A DNA stretch of 64,000 nt from CADEFQ01 sp050249415 (GCA_050249415.1 JBFWQO010000011.1:62001-126000), one strand, 5' to 3'; shown: positions 32,182 to 40,183, numbered from the stretch's first letter. Numbers and translations are program-made. Notes: a model not told the origin generated them from the letters alone.

Positions 32182-32409
32182 ATGCCTGCGTTGCGATTGA
32201 CAAAAAACATGAAAATGACGCTTGAGCGTTTATTGATCAAAGTTGATGTGGAGCAGTTTGTGCCGTTTAGCACCGCTGTCGCGCTTGAACGCCGGAACCT
32301 CGCAAGGCTTGGTTCGCAAAGAACTGGCAATGGCTGCGGTCTTCCTGAGTTCGCGCTTACCTTGACACCATTGGGTCAAAAAATTGCCGAACAAGCGTTG
32401 AAATATTAG
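32182..32409 (+). CDS. Small winged-helix-like hypothetical protein
   Basis: The 75-residue product is basic; RLTKNMKMTLERLL then FSTAVALERRNLARLGS and LTLTPLGQKIAEQAL look like a compact winged-helix fold in which LTPLGQ is the common wing-end motif. It may be an island regulator. AGAGG lies seven nt upstream of the ATG. It is 72 nt after brnA and 41 nt before the next gene, on the same strand. Assignment is tentative. Confidence 0.5.
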   Translation: MPALRLTKNMKMTLERLLIKVDVEQFVPFSTAVALERRNLARLGSQRTGNGCGLPEFALTLTPLGQKIAEQALKY

Positions 32410-32450
32410 ACCGTAATGGGTAGTAGCAGCGCTGAAACCTTGGAGACATG

Positions 32451-33386
32451 ATGCTCGAACCAGGTAGTACTGCACCAATCATCATTGGAGGAACCCCGGT
32501 GCGACGCTATTCGTGCGGCGACTATGTTGCCGTGTTGAACCGCGACGTCCGCTCGATTGGCCCTATCGAATACCTGTACGTTCTTGTTGTATTTCGATCT
32601 GACAGCCCATCGTCGCCTGTGTTCTTCGTTACGGCTGAGAGGAACACTCTGGGTCCCCTGGCATTGAACTTGATGCCAAAGGAACTCAGGGAAGAGATGA
32701 GTCCTAATTTTGGAAAGAGCCTGTTTTTGGGCGTCTTCGACGAATCCGGCCACGGGAACCTGGGAATCGCGAATGAGTGCGCTGATATTGAAGTGTTCGC
32801 GACTCGCGCCCTGGCTATCACCAAGGACCAACTGAAGCTGCGAGACCCCGTTCAAGTAGCGAGCAGTCCGTCCTCGTCACTCGAAACATATATCAATCAA
32901 TTCGAGCGAAACTTGCTCGCGACGCTTGCGAAGATCGACGAAGTGGATATGGATTTACCTCTCTGCCACAACGCGGACGATCTGTATCCCAAAGAGTTAC
33001 GACAAGCATATGCCGGCGCGGGTCATGAACTGGCCGTTCCCGTCAACATGGCGCTTATGTTCTTGATGTTCACGCATTCAAGCAACATGCGTGAGTTCCA
33101 TCGCCTGCCCTCATGGTGGAAATGTCAATTCTCGGACGAGGCGAAACGTCGTCACGCACTGATAAGGGCTCATACTAAGATTCGTAATTGGTTCAACGCG
33201 GGGCACACTCGCGCATGGGATCATTCGATATACCCTTCTTTTTTGACGGCGCTTTCAAGAAAATTTACGGGTGTGCTTGGGAATTATTCGGGCAGTCAGC
33301 TGGACCGACTGGCGCAACAGCTTTGGATGAAAAAGACTCCTGACTTGGCGCTCTGGCGAAAGTTAGCAGAGCAGGCCCTGCTTTAG
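32451..33386 (+). CDS. Hypothetical island protein, 311 residues
   Basis: I do not recognise this family. The N-terminal half is beta-rich (PIIIGGTPVRRYSCGDYVAV, YLYVLVVFRS, PVFFVTAERN), the C-terminal half helical with many aromatic residues (MREFHRLPSWWKCQF, KIRNWFNAGHTRAWDHSIYP). No signal peptide or clear span. Codon use is much less GC-biased than the flanking chromosome. GGAG five nt before this ATG decides it over an adjacent ATG. As cargo of an integrative element it could be a defense or regulatory protein, but nothing in the sequence shows which. Confidence 0.6.
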   Translation: MLEPGSTAPIIIGGTPVRRYSCGDYVAVLNRDVRSIGPIEYLYVLVVFRSDSPSSPVFFVTAERNTLGPLALNLMPKELREEMSPNFGKSLFLGVFDESGHGNLGIANECADIEVFATRALAITKDQLKLRDPVQVASSPSSSLETYINQFERNLLATLAKIDEVDMDLPLCHNADDLYPKELRQAYAGAGHELAVPVNMALMFLMFTHSSNMREFHRLPSWWKCQFSDEAKRRHALIRAHTKIRNWFNAGHTRAWDHSIYPSFLTALSRKFTGVLGNYSGSQLDRLAQQLWMKKTPDLALWRKLAEQALL

Positions 33387-33483
33387 GGCTATCTGCTACC
33401 CTTGGCGTGAGGTTGGCGACGTTGTTGGGTTCGATTGTTCTTTGGCAAGCGTGTTTAAACAGCAATAGAGGACGGTAAGTCGC

Positions 33484-33909
33484 ATGGGATTCTTGGCTTC
33501 ACTATTCAAGAAAAACCCGACCACAAGACGCCCGACCAAGATCGACCTGATCAAGTCTCTGGTAAAGAAACGCGTTCATGATGACCCAATGGCGTCATTA
33601 ATGGGTTTCGACATGAGCATGGTCGATCAGCTTACTGAGCTGCAATTAATGGGGCTGCCGGAGGGAACCATCGTCACGATCGTGGAAACTTACGAGACGC
33701 TAAAGCGCCATGGTGCTTCCGAGAGTGAAATCTTTGAACGTATCGAAGCCCACCGGCGAGCAGCGTGTCCAGGGAACATGCCGTCAAATTTGGACCTTGA
33801 GCGCTATATCGAATATCGTGTGGCTTTGGAGCACACGGATGGCGCACCATTGCCGGAAACACACGTGAGTGACGCGGTCTTGTTGGCAAGAACGTACTTT
33901 CGATGTTAG
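33484..33909 (+). CDS. Hypothetical island protein, 141 residues
   Basis: Unrecognised. It starts MGFLASLFKKNPTTRRP, where the short hydrophobic-basic N-terminus could touch a membrane, followed by a helical body (DLIKSLVKKRVHDDPMASLM, TIVTIVETYETLKRHGASES, EIFERIEAHRRAA). GAGGACGG precedes the ATG. It follows the 311-residue gene after 97 nt on the same strand, so the two may act together. Confidence 0.6.
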   Translation: MGFLASLFKKNPTTRRPTKIDLIKSLVKKRVHDDPMASLMGFDMSMVDQLTELQLMGLPEGTIVTIVETYETLKRHGASESEIFERIEAHRRAACPGNMPSNLDLERYIEYRVALEHTDGAPLPETHVSDAVLLARTYFRC

Positions 33910-34224
33910 TTAGCGCAGCCCGTTTTTTGGCCCTCCCTGGCGCTCCGTAGACGCTTCAGATTTTCCTGCCGCAATTTCCACTTGCAAAGAGCATTTCCCC
34001 AGCGCATTCTCACGTCGAAGCCCGCTTCCGGATCGGGAAGGAGCAGGTGGCCGCAAGGCTCGATCCCTACTTGTTACCTGTGCAGGTTTTTCTGAGCCTG
34101 CATGTTTTCAAATGCTGGCGCATCAGGTTGGCCTGTTTCACCGCTTTGTTGGACCAGCTGGCGCAATGCCATGGCGGTGATGCCGCGCATTTTTCTGTCA
34201 GCCTGGAACTTATCGCTGCCACAG

Positions 34225-34275
34225 GCGTCTTCAGCACAAGCTCCGTGGATGACATGGAGTTTGTGCTGAAGACGC
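34225..34275. repeat. Long hairpin, 20-bp arms, 11-nt loop
   Basis: GCGTCTTCAGCACAAGCTCC pairs with GGAGTTTGTGCTGAAGACGC with a single mismatch (a G-U in one strand's RNA). CTTTCTCCCC follows on the plus strand, so a terminator is possible. Confidence 0.7.
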
Positions 34276-34514
34276 TTTCTCCCCGGCGACGAGGGCATCG
34301 TCGTACCCGTCTGCGTAGCAGACACCCCAGCGGCTTTCGGACCCCTTGCAGCCGCGCAGCTCGTCAGAGCTGGGGTCCTGACTCATCACTCGGGCGCTGA
34401 CGCCCCTTCTGTTCCTCGCTCTGCCCATTCCTGGGCGGCCACCGCATCCCTGCGGTTCTTCTCTGCGGCAACTCGTCGCTGTCGAAATCTGCGCCAACAA
34501 ACAGGCACACGCGT

Positions 34515-34552
34515 CGCGTCACTTTCACCGGGCGAAGCCCGAGAAAGTGACG
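34515..34552. repeat. Hairpin with 11-bp outer and 5-bp inner stem
   Basis: GCGTCACTTTC pairs exactly with GAAAGTGACGC; inside, CGGGC-GAA-GCCCG forms a second stem. It ends the hairpin-rich stretch. Confidence 0.65.
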
Positions 34553-34805
34553 CACGCGATTCACTGGCGCAACTCATTGTCACCGCAACGCATATCCCCC
34601 ATGCCGAGCCCGTGACACCGCGTCCGCAATGGCGCAATTCCCCCACAGCTTTGCAATGAAGCTGTCCCTTTGTCTCGATGTCAGCCACCCCGAGCGGCCC
34701 GTTATGGGCAGCCTCGATCCCGTGCCTTTACTGGCACGGGCAGCCGCGTATGCCCCGGCACGCGCGGTCTGTGAGGCCACGAAACTCACCGAACCGGATT
34801 GATGA

Positions 34806-34875
34806 CACGTCCGGCCGCTCGGGATGGAACGAAGGCGGAAGGTCGATGGACCTCCGCCGGGATTGGCCGGACGTG
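34806..34875. repeat. Nested inverted repeats before the tyrosine-recombinase-like gene
   Basis: CACGTCCGGCC and GGCCGGACGTG (11 bp) enclose GGCGGAAGGTC / GACCTCCGCC arms. It lies 45 nt before the recombinase start and could be a control hairpin or recombination site. Confidence 0.6.
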
Positions 34876-34919
34876 CGCGAAAGGTTTGTGCGTGAGAGGA
34901 ACTTTGAGGAACAGGAGCG

Positions 34920-35840
34920 ATGAGCAGGAACACAGGATTGAAAGCCGATCTGGGCCGGATCGGTTGCGAGCTGGGCGGTGCTCACCTGACTCGGCAGGCC
35001 AGGCGCGCGACGTTCAATACCTTCACCGAGGTCATGCGCCAATTGGGTCAGGTGATCCGCTGCGCCAAACAGATCGGCGGCAGGCACCTGAAGATGTTTG
35101 TGCAGGAGAGAGCCGCCCAGGGAATCAGCGCGCGCACCTGCGCCAATGAATTGAGCCACCTGCGCGCGGCGCTGAAACATATCGGCAAGGAGGGATTTGT
35201 CCGCAGCGCCGAGTGGAACAATCGGGCGCTGGGGGTTGAGCGGGGAAGCCGGATCGGCACCAAGCTGCCGCTCTCCGATGCAGAAATTCGCGCATTCCAG
35301 GAACGGATGGCAGCGCTCGGCCGTTCTGGGATTGGTGAAACGCTGGAATTGCAGCGCGCCCTGGGGTTGCGGGAAGCCGAGGCGATCCGGGGCGGTAATG
35401 CCGACACCCTGGCCCGCTGGCAACATGAACTTGAAAAGCGCGGTTGTGTCAGCGTCATCGAAGGCACCAAGGGCGGGAAAGCCAGGGATGTCAAGCCGGC
35501 GGATGTGGGCCGCGCGCTCTCAGCCATCCAGGCCGCGCAGTCGGTCCTGCGCCATGCCAATTCCGACGCCAGCGCCACCGGCCAGCGGTATCTGGTAACC
35601 CAGGCCGACGGTTCGGCAACGACGGGGCTGCGCCAGTCGTTGAGCGTGTACAAGAACCTGTGCTACCGCGCCGGCATTCAAAGCCACGGCGCGCGATATG
35701 CCTTCGCCCGAGAGCGGATCCAGGCCTACCGAGATCAGGGCTACAGCGAGCGTGAGGCGCGGGCCGCCACTTCCCAAGACCTTGGCCATGGTGACAGCCG
35801 GGGCCGATACATCGCGAGTGTGTATGCGCGCGGGGCTTGA
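34920..35840 (+). CDS. Tyrosine-recombinase-like integrase of an ICE/island family
   Basis: The 306-residue protein has an N-terminal helical SAM-like DNA-binding part (TFNTFTEVMRQLGQVIRCAK, SARTCANELSHLRAALKHIG) and a catalytic domain with Arg in LQRALGLREAEAIR, HGARYAF (HxxR), LGHGDSR and Tyr in RYIASVY, all in the expected order. It is the integrase-domain protein often carried by proteobacterial integrative elements. Cutting at the tRNA site is more likely the work of the serine recombinase, so this may resolve or excise. Start has GAGGAACAGGAG upstream. Confidence 0.8.
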   Translation: MSRNTGLKADLGRIGCELGGAHLTRQARRATFNTFTEVMRQLGQVIRCAKQIGGRHLKMFVQERAAQGISARTCANELSHLRAALKHIGKEGFVRSAEWNNRALGVERGSRIGTKLPLSDAEIRAFQERMAALGRSGIGETLELQRALGLREAEAIRGGNADTLARWQHELEKRGCVSVIEGTKGGKARDVKPADVGRALSAIQAAQSVLRHANSDASATGQRYLVTQADGSATTGLRQSLSVYKNLCYRAGIQSHGARYAFARERIQAYRDQGYSEREARAATSQDLGHGDSRGRYIASVYARGA

Positions 35841-36183
35841 TCGTTCCGACGGGCATGAGCCTCGGGAAAGCGTTCAACCCGAAGCCACCCCCACCCTGCA
35901 AAACCGGGGGCATGGGGATACCCCGCCGCTCGATATCGAGCGGTATCGTCGATATCTCGACGGCACGAACCTTTCCGAATCCCAGGAAAGGGAAATGCTG
36001 CAAGCCCTGTGGTCAATTCTTTCAGCTTTTGTCGATCTGGCGTTTGGGGTAGATTCCGTCCACCTCGCACGACCGCAGGTCAGGGACGAAGCCGAAGCTT
36101 CTTCGCACACGGACAACGCTGCGGAACTTATCGAATCCGCCCATCAGCCGGGCAATCCAATGGTCAAGGAAATTGAGCCATGA
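35824..36183 (+). CDS. Small accessory protein preceding the serine recombinase
   Basis: The 119-residue product has a flexible N-terminus and a conserved-looking core, PPLDIERYRRYLDGTNLSES then EREMLQALWSILSAFVDLAF. Proteins of this type commonly sit directly before large serine recombinases. It overlaps the integrase gene by 17 nt and ends at a TGA overlapping the recombinase ATG (ATGA), so translation is coupled. It may be a recombination accessory factor; that role is inferred from position only. Confidence 0.65.
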   Translation: MRAGLDRSDGHEPRESVQPEATPTLQNRGHGDTPPLDIERYRRYLDGTNLSESQEREMLQALWSILSAFVDLAFGVDSVHLARPQVRDEAEASSHTDNAAELIESAHQPGNPMVKEIEP

Positions 36184-37745
36184 TATCCCAGTCTCAAAAA
36201 GCCATTCTCTATTGCCGGGTCTCCGACAAGAAACAAAAGCACGACGGAGACGGGCTGCACAGCCAGGAGCACCGCTGCCGGGAATATGCTGCTGCCCGTG
36301 GGTATCAGGTCGAAGCCGTGTTCCACGACGATGTATCCGGCGGCGGGGACTTCATGAAGCGCCCCGGCATGGTCGCCATGCTGAATTTCATGGAAGCCCA
36401 GGACCACGACGGCTATGTGGTCATCTTCGACGATTTGAAACGCTTTGCCCGCGACACCATGTTCCATTTGAAACTGCGGCAGGAATTGGCGACCTATAAC
36501 GCCACCGTCGAATGCCTGAACTTCAAGTTCGAAGACACCCCGGAAGGCCAGTTCGTCGAGACCGTCATCGCCGCCCAGGGGCAGCTCGAACGGCTACAGA
36601 ACCGGCGGCAGACCTTGCAGAAGATGAAGGCCAGAGTTGAGCGCGGCTATTACGTGTTTGCCTGTCCGGTCGGCTATCGCTACGAGAAATGCGGCAGTCA
36701 TGGCCGGATGCTGGTGAAAAACGAGCCACTGGCCTCCATCGTCAAAGACGCCCTCGAAGGCTATGCCTGCGGCCGGTTCGACATCCAGGCGGAAGTCAAA
36801 CGCTGGCTCGAAGCGCAGCCGGACTTTCCCAAGGTGCAGGGCGGGATCGTGCTGAACCAGACCGTCACCAACCTGCTGACGCGCTCAGTTTATGCCGGCA
36901 TGGTCGAAGCGCCGAAGTGGGGCGTGGGTCTTCGCAAAGGACACCACGAAGCGCTGATTACCTTCGAGACTTTCCAGCGAATCCAGGACCGACTCAACGG
37001 CAAGACCAGAGCGCCGGCGCGCAAAGACATCAGCCAGGATTTCCCGTTGCGCGGGTTCGTCACCTGCGGACACTGCGCCACGCCGTTGACGGCTTGCTGG
37101 GCGAAGGGACGGCACGGCCGCTATCCGTACTACTTCTGCCCCAAGCGAACCTGCGAGGCTTACGGAAAATCCGTGCGGCGGGAAGTGCTGGAAGGCCAAT
37201 TCGAAACGCTGCTCAAGCGATTGCAGCCGACGGAGAAACTATTGCGCCTGGCTCGTGCGATGTTCGAGGACCTGTGGAATCACCGCCTGGAAAGCGCCGC
37301 CGAGAAGGAAAACTTGCTCCGGGCGGAACTCGAAAAAACCCAGCGCGGTGTCGATCAATTCCTAGATCGCATCGCGGATGCTCAACTTCCTTCTGTCATC
37401 ACCGCCTACGAAAACCGCATCCGCAAGCTTGAAGGGCAGCGGATGGTGTTGCAGGAGAAGATCGCTCATTGCGGCCGGCCGCTCAAGAGTTTCGACGACT
37501 CGTTTAGAACCGCGCTCGACTTCCTCGGAAATCCCATGAAACTCTGGATTTCGCCGCGTTTGGAAGACAAACGAACGGTGCTGAAACTCGCCTTTGCCGA
37601 ACGTTTGGCGTACACACGAAACGAAGGCTTTAGAACCGTCGTTCCCGCTTTGCCGTTCAAGGTGTTAGCCGACATGAAAAGCGGAAAATCGAAGTTGGCG
37701 CGCCCGGAGAGATTCGAACTCCCGACCCTCAGGTTCGAAGCCTGA
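36180..37745 (+). CDS. Large serine recombinase ending inside the tRNA gene
   Basis: The 521-residue protein has a resolvase domain with catalytic Ser 15 (YCRVSDKKQ), a recombinase domain (RVERGYYVFACPVGYRYEKC and on), a zinc ribbon (TCGHCATPLTACW to FCPKRTC) and a coiled-coil. This is the large serine integrase architecture. The last residues, LARPERFELPTLRFEA, are translated from the antisense strand of tRNA-Arg and are not native. In the excised circle the frame would continue into the left end of the element, giving a TGESSNPLFDVLAEW-type tail. Confidence 0.9.
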   Translation: MISQSQKAILYCRVSDKKQKHDGDGLHSQEHRCREYAAARGYQVEAVFHDDVSGGGDFMKRPGMVAMLNFMEAQDHDGYVVIFDDLKRFARDTMFHLKLRQELATYNATVECLNFKFEDTPEGQFVETVIAAQGQLERLQNRRQTLQKMKARVERGYYVFACPVGYRYEKCGSHGRMLVKNEPLASIVKDALEGYACGRFDIQAEVKRWLEAQPDFPKVQGGIVLNQTVTNLLTRSVYAGMVEAPKWGVGLRKGHHEALITFETFQRIQDRLNGKTRAPARKDISQDFPLRGFVTCGHCATPLTACWAKGRHGRYPYYFCPKRTCEAYGKSVRREVLEGQFETLLKRLQPTEKLLRLARAMFEDLWNHRLESAAEKENLLRAELEKTQRGVDQFLDRIADAQLPSVITAYENRIRKLEGQRMVLQEKIAHCGRPLKSFDDSFRTALDFLGNPMKLWISPRLEDKRTVLKLAFAERLAYTRNEGFRTVVPALPFKVLADMKSGKSKLARPERFELPTLRFEA

Positions 37746-37772
37746 TGCTCTATCCAGCTGAGCTACGGGCGC
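37696..37772 (-). tRNA. tRNA-Arg (anticodon TCG), island attachment site
   Basis: The minus strand folds as a 77-nt cloverleaf: acceptor GCGCCCG/CGGGCGC, D-arm AGCTCAGCTGGATAGAGC, anticodon loop CTTCGAA (anticodon TCG), T-loop GTTCGAATC and an encoded CCA end. A TAGAAT on the minus strand (37799-37794) is a likely -10. The 3' half is the attR core of the island and stays intact, so the tRNA remains functional after integration. Confidence 0.95.
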
Positions 37773-37895
37773 GTCGCGGATGCCGGGCCGGGGATTCTAC
37801 ACGCCCCGGGCCCGGCGTTCCCGTGCCGCCCGGCCGCTTCGCAGCGCTATACTCCGCCGCAAAATCGGCCATGGAGGCCGGCCAAGGGGAACACC

Positions 37896-38660
37896 ATGTT
37901 GAAGGGAATCATCGTTGCGGCGACGTCGCTCGCCTCGTTCGCCGCCATCGCCATCGGGTCGTCCGGGATCGCGCTCGCGGAGGACCAGGCGCCCGAGTCG
38001 TATATCTACTCGACTTACTACCAGTGTGACGTCACGCTGCAGGAACGCAGCGACGAAATCGTGCAGGAACTGCAGAAGCCGCTGTGGGATGCCGCGGTCG
38101 GCGACGGCTCGATCGCGGGATGGGGCTGGGCCGCACACCAGACGGGCGGCCAATGGCGGCGTGTGCAGTACTTCCGTGCGGGCTCCATCGAGGCGCTGCT
38201 CGCGGCGCAGAAGAAGATCGGTGACCAGGCGGACGCGAAGAACAGGAAACTCACCACGGAGTTCGGCAAGATCTGCAATTCGCACGACGACTATATCTGG
38301 CGCGCGGTAGCCGGCAAGGGCAACGAAGGCTCGCGGGGTGGCGCGGGCTTTTCCGTCTACTACGTCTGCGACGTGGGTCGCGAGGATGAGGCCGACGCGC
38401 TCGTCAAGCAGGTGTTCGCGCCGGTGTACGACCGCATGGTGGCAGACGGCACGCTGAAATCGTGGGGATGGAACGAGCACATCGTCGGGGCCCGGTACCG
38501 CCGGCTCGCGACGATTACCGCTGCCGACGTCGGTGCGCTGATGAAGGCGCGCGCCGCGATCGTCGCGGCGATGGACAAGAACCCGCTCCAGCACACATTC
38601 GACACCATCTGCGGGTCGCACGCCGACTATATCTGGGAGATCAAGAGCGAAACGCCCTGA
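37896..38660 (+). CDS. Exported protein with two tandem homologous domains
   Basis: The 254-residue protein has a signal peptide ending IALAEDQ. Two repeats follow: YYQCDVTLQERSDEIVQEL ... SIAGWGWAAHQTGGQWRRVQ ... ICNSHDDYIWRAV, and YYVCDVGREDEADALVKQV ... TLKSWGWNEHIVGARYRRLA ... ICGSHADYIWEIK. Each contains two conserved Cys, likely forming a disulfide in the periplasm. Each repeat looks like a ferredoxin-like alpha/beta fold. Family and function are not recognised. AAGGGG precedes the ATG, and a TATACT (37849-37854) is a probable -10. Confidence 0.75.
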   Translation: MLKGIIVAATSLASFAAIAIGSSGIALAEDQAPESYIYSTYYQCDVTLQERSDEIVQELQKPLWDAAVGDGSIAGWGWAAHQTGGQWRRVQYFRAGSIEALLAAQKKIGDQADAKNRKLTTEFGKICNSHDDYIWRAVAGKGNEGSRGGAGFSVYYVCDVGREDEADALVKQVFAPVYDRMVADGTLKSWGWNEHIVGARYRRLATITAADVGALMKARAAIVAAMDKNPLQHTFDTICGSHADYIWEIKSETP

Positions 38661-38669
38661 CCCGGCCGG

Positions 38670-39305
38670 CTACGCGGGCGGCAGGAAGCGGAAGCGGCAC
38701 ACGTGCCCGCCCTTGGCCATGCACTCGTGCAGCTCCACCTTGCTGCCCGTGTAGCTCCTCATCAGCGCGAGGTCGAACTGGCAGATCGCGTTGTTGCGCA
38801 TCGCGAGTTCGTGGAAGACGCAGTTGTCGGCTTCGATGGTCGGCGCGCCGCCGACGTCCTTCACCTTGCGCGCGTCGTAGCCGAGCTGGTCCATCACTTC
38901 GGACAGAGCCTCGACTTTCTCGCGGCGGCTCGCGGTCGCAGGCGGGCGCTGCGGGAGCTGCGCGACCACGGCGGACGCGATCCGCCCGAAGCGCGTGCGT
39001 AGCCCGGCCGCGCCGTGTTCCTGCGCCATCGCCTCGATGAGCAGGCGCGCAAACCAGGAATAGCGCCGGGGGAAAGCCTCCCGCCCTTTGTCCGTCAGGA
39101 CGTAGAGCCGCCCCGGGCGCCCGCCCGAGGGCCGCTCTGCGCCGGCCTCGACCAGCCCGTCGTGCATCAGCGAGGCGAGATGCTGGCGTACGGCGGTGCG
39201 CGTGACCCCGAGCGCCACGACCAGCTCCTCGACGGTCGCACCCGCCTTGTGCCGCAGCAGATGCCGCAGCAACCCCTTGCGCCGCTCGCCGTAGAGTTCC
39301 GCCAT
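38670..39305 (-). CDS. SufR/DeoR-like winged-helix regulator with cluster-type cysteines
   Basis: The 211-residue protein has an N-terminal helix-turn-helix (GATVEELVVALGVTRTAVRQHLASL) and a C-terminal sensor with Cys in DNCVFHE, NAICQFD and ECMAKGGHVCRF. This cysteine pattern is that of SufR-like regulators that bind a [4Fe-4S] cluster. ATATTAATAT (39315-39324) in the divergent promoter may be the operator. It should control the divergent exported-protein gene and itself in response to iron, O2 or NO. SufR assignment is by pattern; no suf genes are nearby. Confidence 0.75.
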   Translation of the reverse strand: MAELYGERRKGLLRHLLRHKAGATVEELVVALGVTRTAVRQHLASLMHDGLVEAGAERPSGGRPGRLYVLTDKGREAFPRRYSWFARLLIEAMAQEHGAAGLRTRFGRIASAVVAQLPQRPPATASRREKVEALSEVMDQLGYDARKVKDVGGAPTIEADNCVFHELAMRNNAICQFDLALMRSYTGSKVELHECMAKGGHVCRFRFLPPA

Positions 39306-39385
39306 ACTTTCGGCATATTAATATTTTGTTAGTGTTTTTACCAGCGTATAACAGGCTTCATTCACCAGACACCGAGGAGACCGAG

Positions 39386-40048
39386 ATGAAGAGATTGTTA
39401 TCCGCCCTGGCGGCTGCCGCGCTGGTTGCGGCCCTGCCGGGACCGGCCCTGTCAGCCACGCATCACGACGCCGCCGGCGCGGCCACCCCCGCCGCCACGA
39501 CCGTGTCCGCGAAGCTCGCCGACACGAAGGACGCCCTCAGGGGCCTGTGGTTCGAACACATTTTCTGGGTGCGCAATGTCGTCGTCGCGCGCCTCGCGGG
39601 CGACGAGGGCGCCGCCAGGGCCGCGGAAGCGCAGGTCGTCGCCAATGCGAAGGCGATCGCCGGCGCCGTCGAGCCGTTCTACGGCAAGGCGGCATCCGAC
39701 CAGTTGTTCAAGCTGCTCGCGGGCCACTGGGGCGCGATCAGTGAATACCTCGACGCGACGCGCACCGGCTCGAAAGCGCAGCAGGGCGCCGCGTTCACGA
39801 AGCTCAACGCGAATGCCGGCGAGATCGCGGCATTCCTCGCCGGCGCCAACCCCCACTGGCCGGTCGCGACGCTGCGCGGGCTCCTGACCGCACACGGGGC
39901 GCACCACGTGCAGCAGATCCAGGAGCTGCACGCCGGGCAGTATGACGCGGAGGCGCGCACCTGGGCCGCCATGGCGAGCCACATGAACGTCATCGCCGAC
40001 GCCCTGGCGGCAGGGCTCGCGGCGCAGTTCCCCGCGAAGTTCCAGTAG
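39386..40048 (+). CDS. Exported helical protein, divergent from the SufR-like regulator
   Basis: The 220-residue protein has a signal peptide (LLSALAAAALVAALPGPALS). The mature part is helical, with His and aromatic residues spaced through it (LWFEHIFWVRNVVVARL, LLTAHGAHHVQQIQELH, MASHMNVIADAL), recalling a four-helix metal- or heme-binding bundle. I do not recognise the family. GAGGAGACCGAG lies before the ATG. Control by the divergent regulator is likely. Confidence 0.65.
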   Translation: MKRLLSALAAAALVAALPGPALSATHHDAAGAATPAATTVSAKLADTKDALRGLWFEHIFWVRNVVVARLAGDEGAARAAEAQVVANAKAIAGAVEPFYGKAASDQLFKLLAGHWGAISEYLDATRTGSKAQQGAAFTKLNANAGEIAAFLAGANPHWPVATLRGLLTAHGAHHVQQIQELHAGQYDAEARTWAAMASHMNVIADALAAGLAAQFPAKFQ

Positions 40049-40055
40049 GCGGGCG

Positions 40056-40142
40056 AACGGCGGGCGGCGAGCGGCGAGCGGCCAGAAGCTGATCGCCGTT
40101 CGCTTCTGGCTGATCGCCGTTCGCTGATCGCCGCTCGCGGTT
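40056..40142. repeat. GCGAACGGCG / CGCCGTTCGC repeat cluster, copy 2, with hairpin
   Basis: The short unit seen at 145-240 recurs here as GCGAACGGCG and as two copies of TGATCGCCGTTCGCT. GCCAGAAGC and GCTTCTGGC form a 9-bp stem inside. It follows the 39386 gene and may terminate its transcript. Confidence 0.6.
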
Positions 40143-40183
40143 GGTGTACGATGACCCGCCCCCTACACCTACCCGAGGCTCAC

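Larger units (their letters stand above)
33910..34919. other. 1-kb noncoding, hairpin-rich region
   Basis: No convincing gene is present, although short open frames exist on both strands. The region holds a strong 20-bp hairpin (34225-34275), a chain of short hairpins from about 34300 to 34500 (for example GTCTGC-GTA-GCAGAC, CAGCTC-GTCA-GAGCTG, GGGCG-CTGA-CGCCC), another strong hairpin (34515-34552) and a nested structure (34806-34875). Its GC content is nearer the chromosome than the left part of the island. It may encode structured RNA or be an element replication or transfer origin. Confidence 0.5.
30591..37709. mobile_element. Genomic island integrated at tRNA-Arg(TCG)
   Basis: The segment between two copies of TGGCGCGCCCGGAG (30591-30604 and 37696-37709, the latter the 3' end of the tRNA-Arg gene) has clearly lower GC and different codon use. 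It holds two toxin-antitoxin loci, three unknown genes, a tyrosine-recombinase-like gene and a large serine recombinase next to the tRNA. A second, diverged left end at 31387 suggests two successive insertions or an internal relic. No conjugation or phage structural genes are present. Confidence 0.85.

Noticed and set aside
34047..34400. A 117-codon plus-strand frame in the island gap
   Set aside because: It runs straight through the long hairpin and ends in Arg/Ser-rich sequence, with no ribosome site or recognisable domain.
34222..34560. Hairpin cluster as integron attC sites or a CRISPR array
   Set aside because: The hairpins differ in sequence and spacing, no regular repeat-spacer pattern exists, and no IntI or Cas gene is present.
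37697..37745. Recombinase C-terminus RPERFELPTLRFEA as a real conserved domain
   Set aside because: It is antisense translation of tRNA-Arg, a known annotation trap.
40056..40142. CGCCGTTCGC repeats as a CRISPR array
   Set aside because: The unit is about 10-13 nt, irregularly spaced and inverted, with no leader or cas genes.
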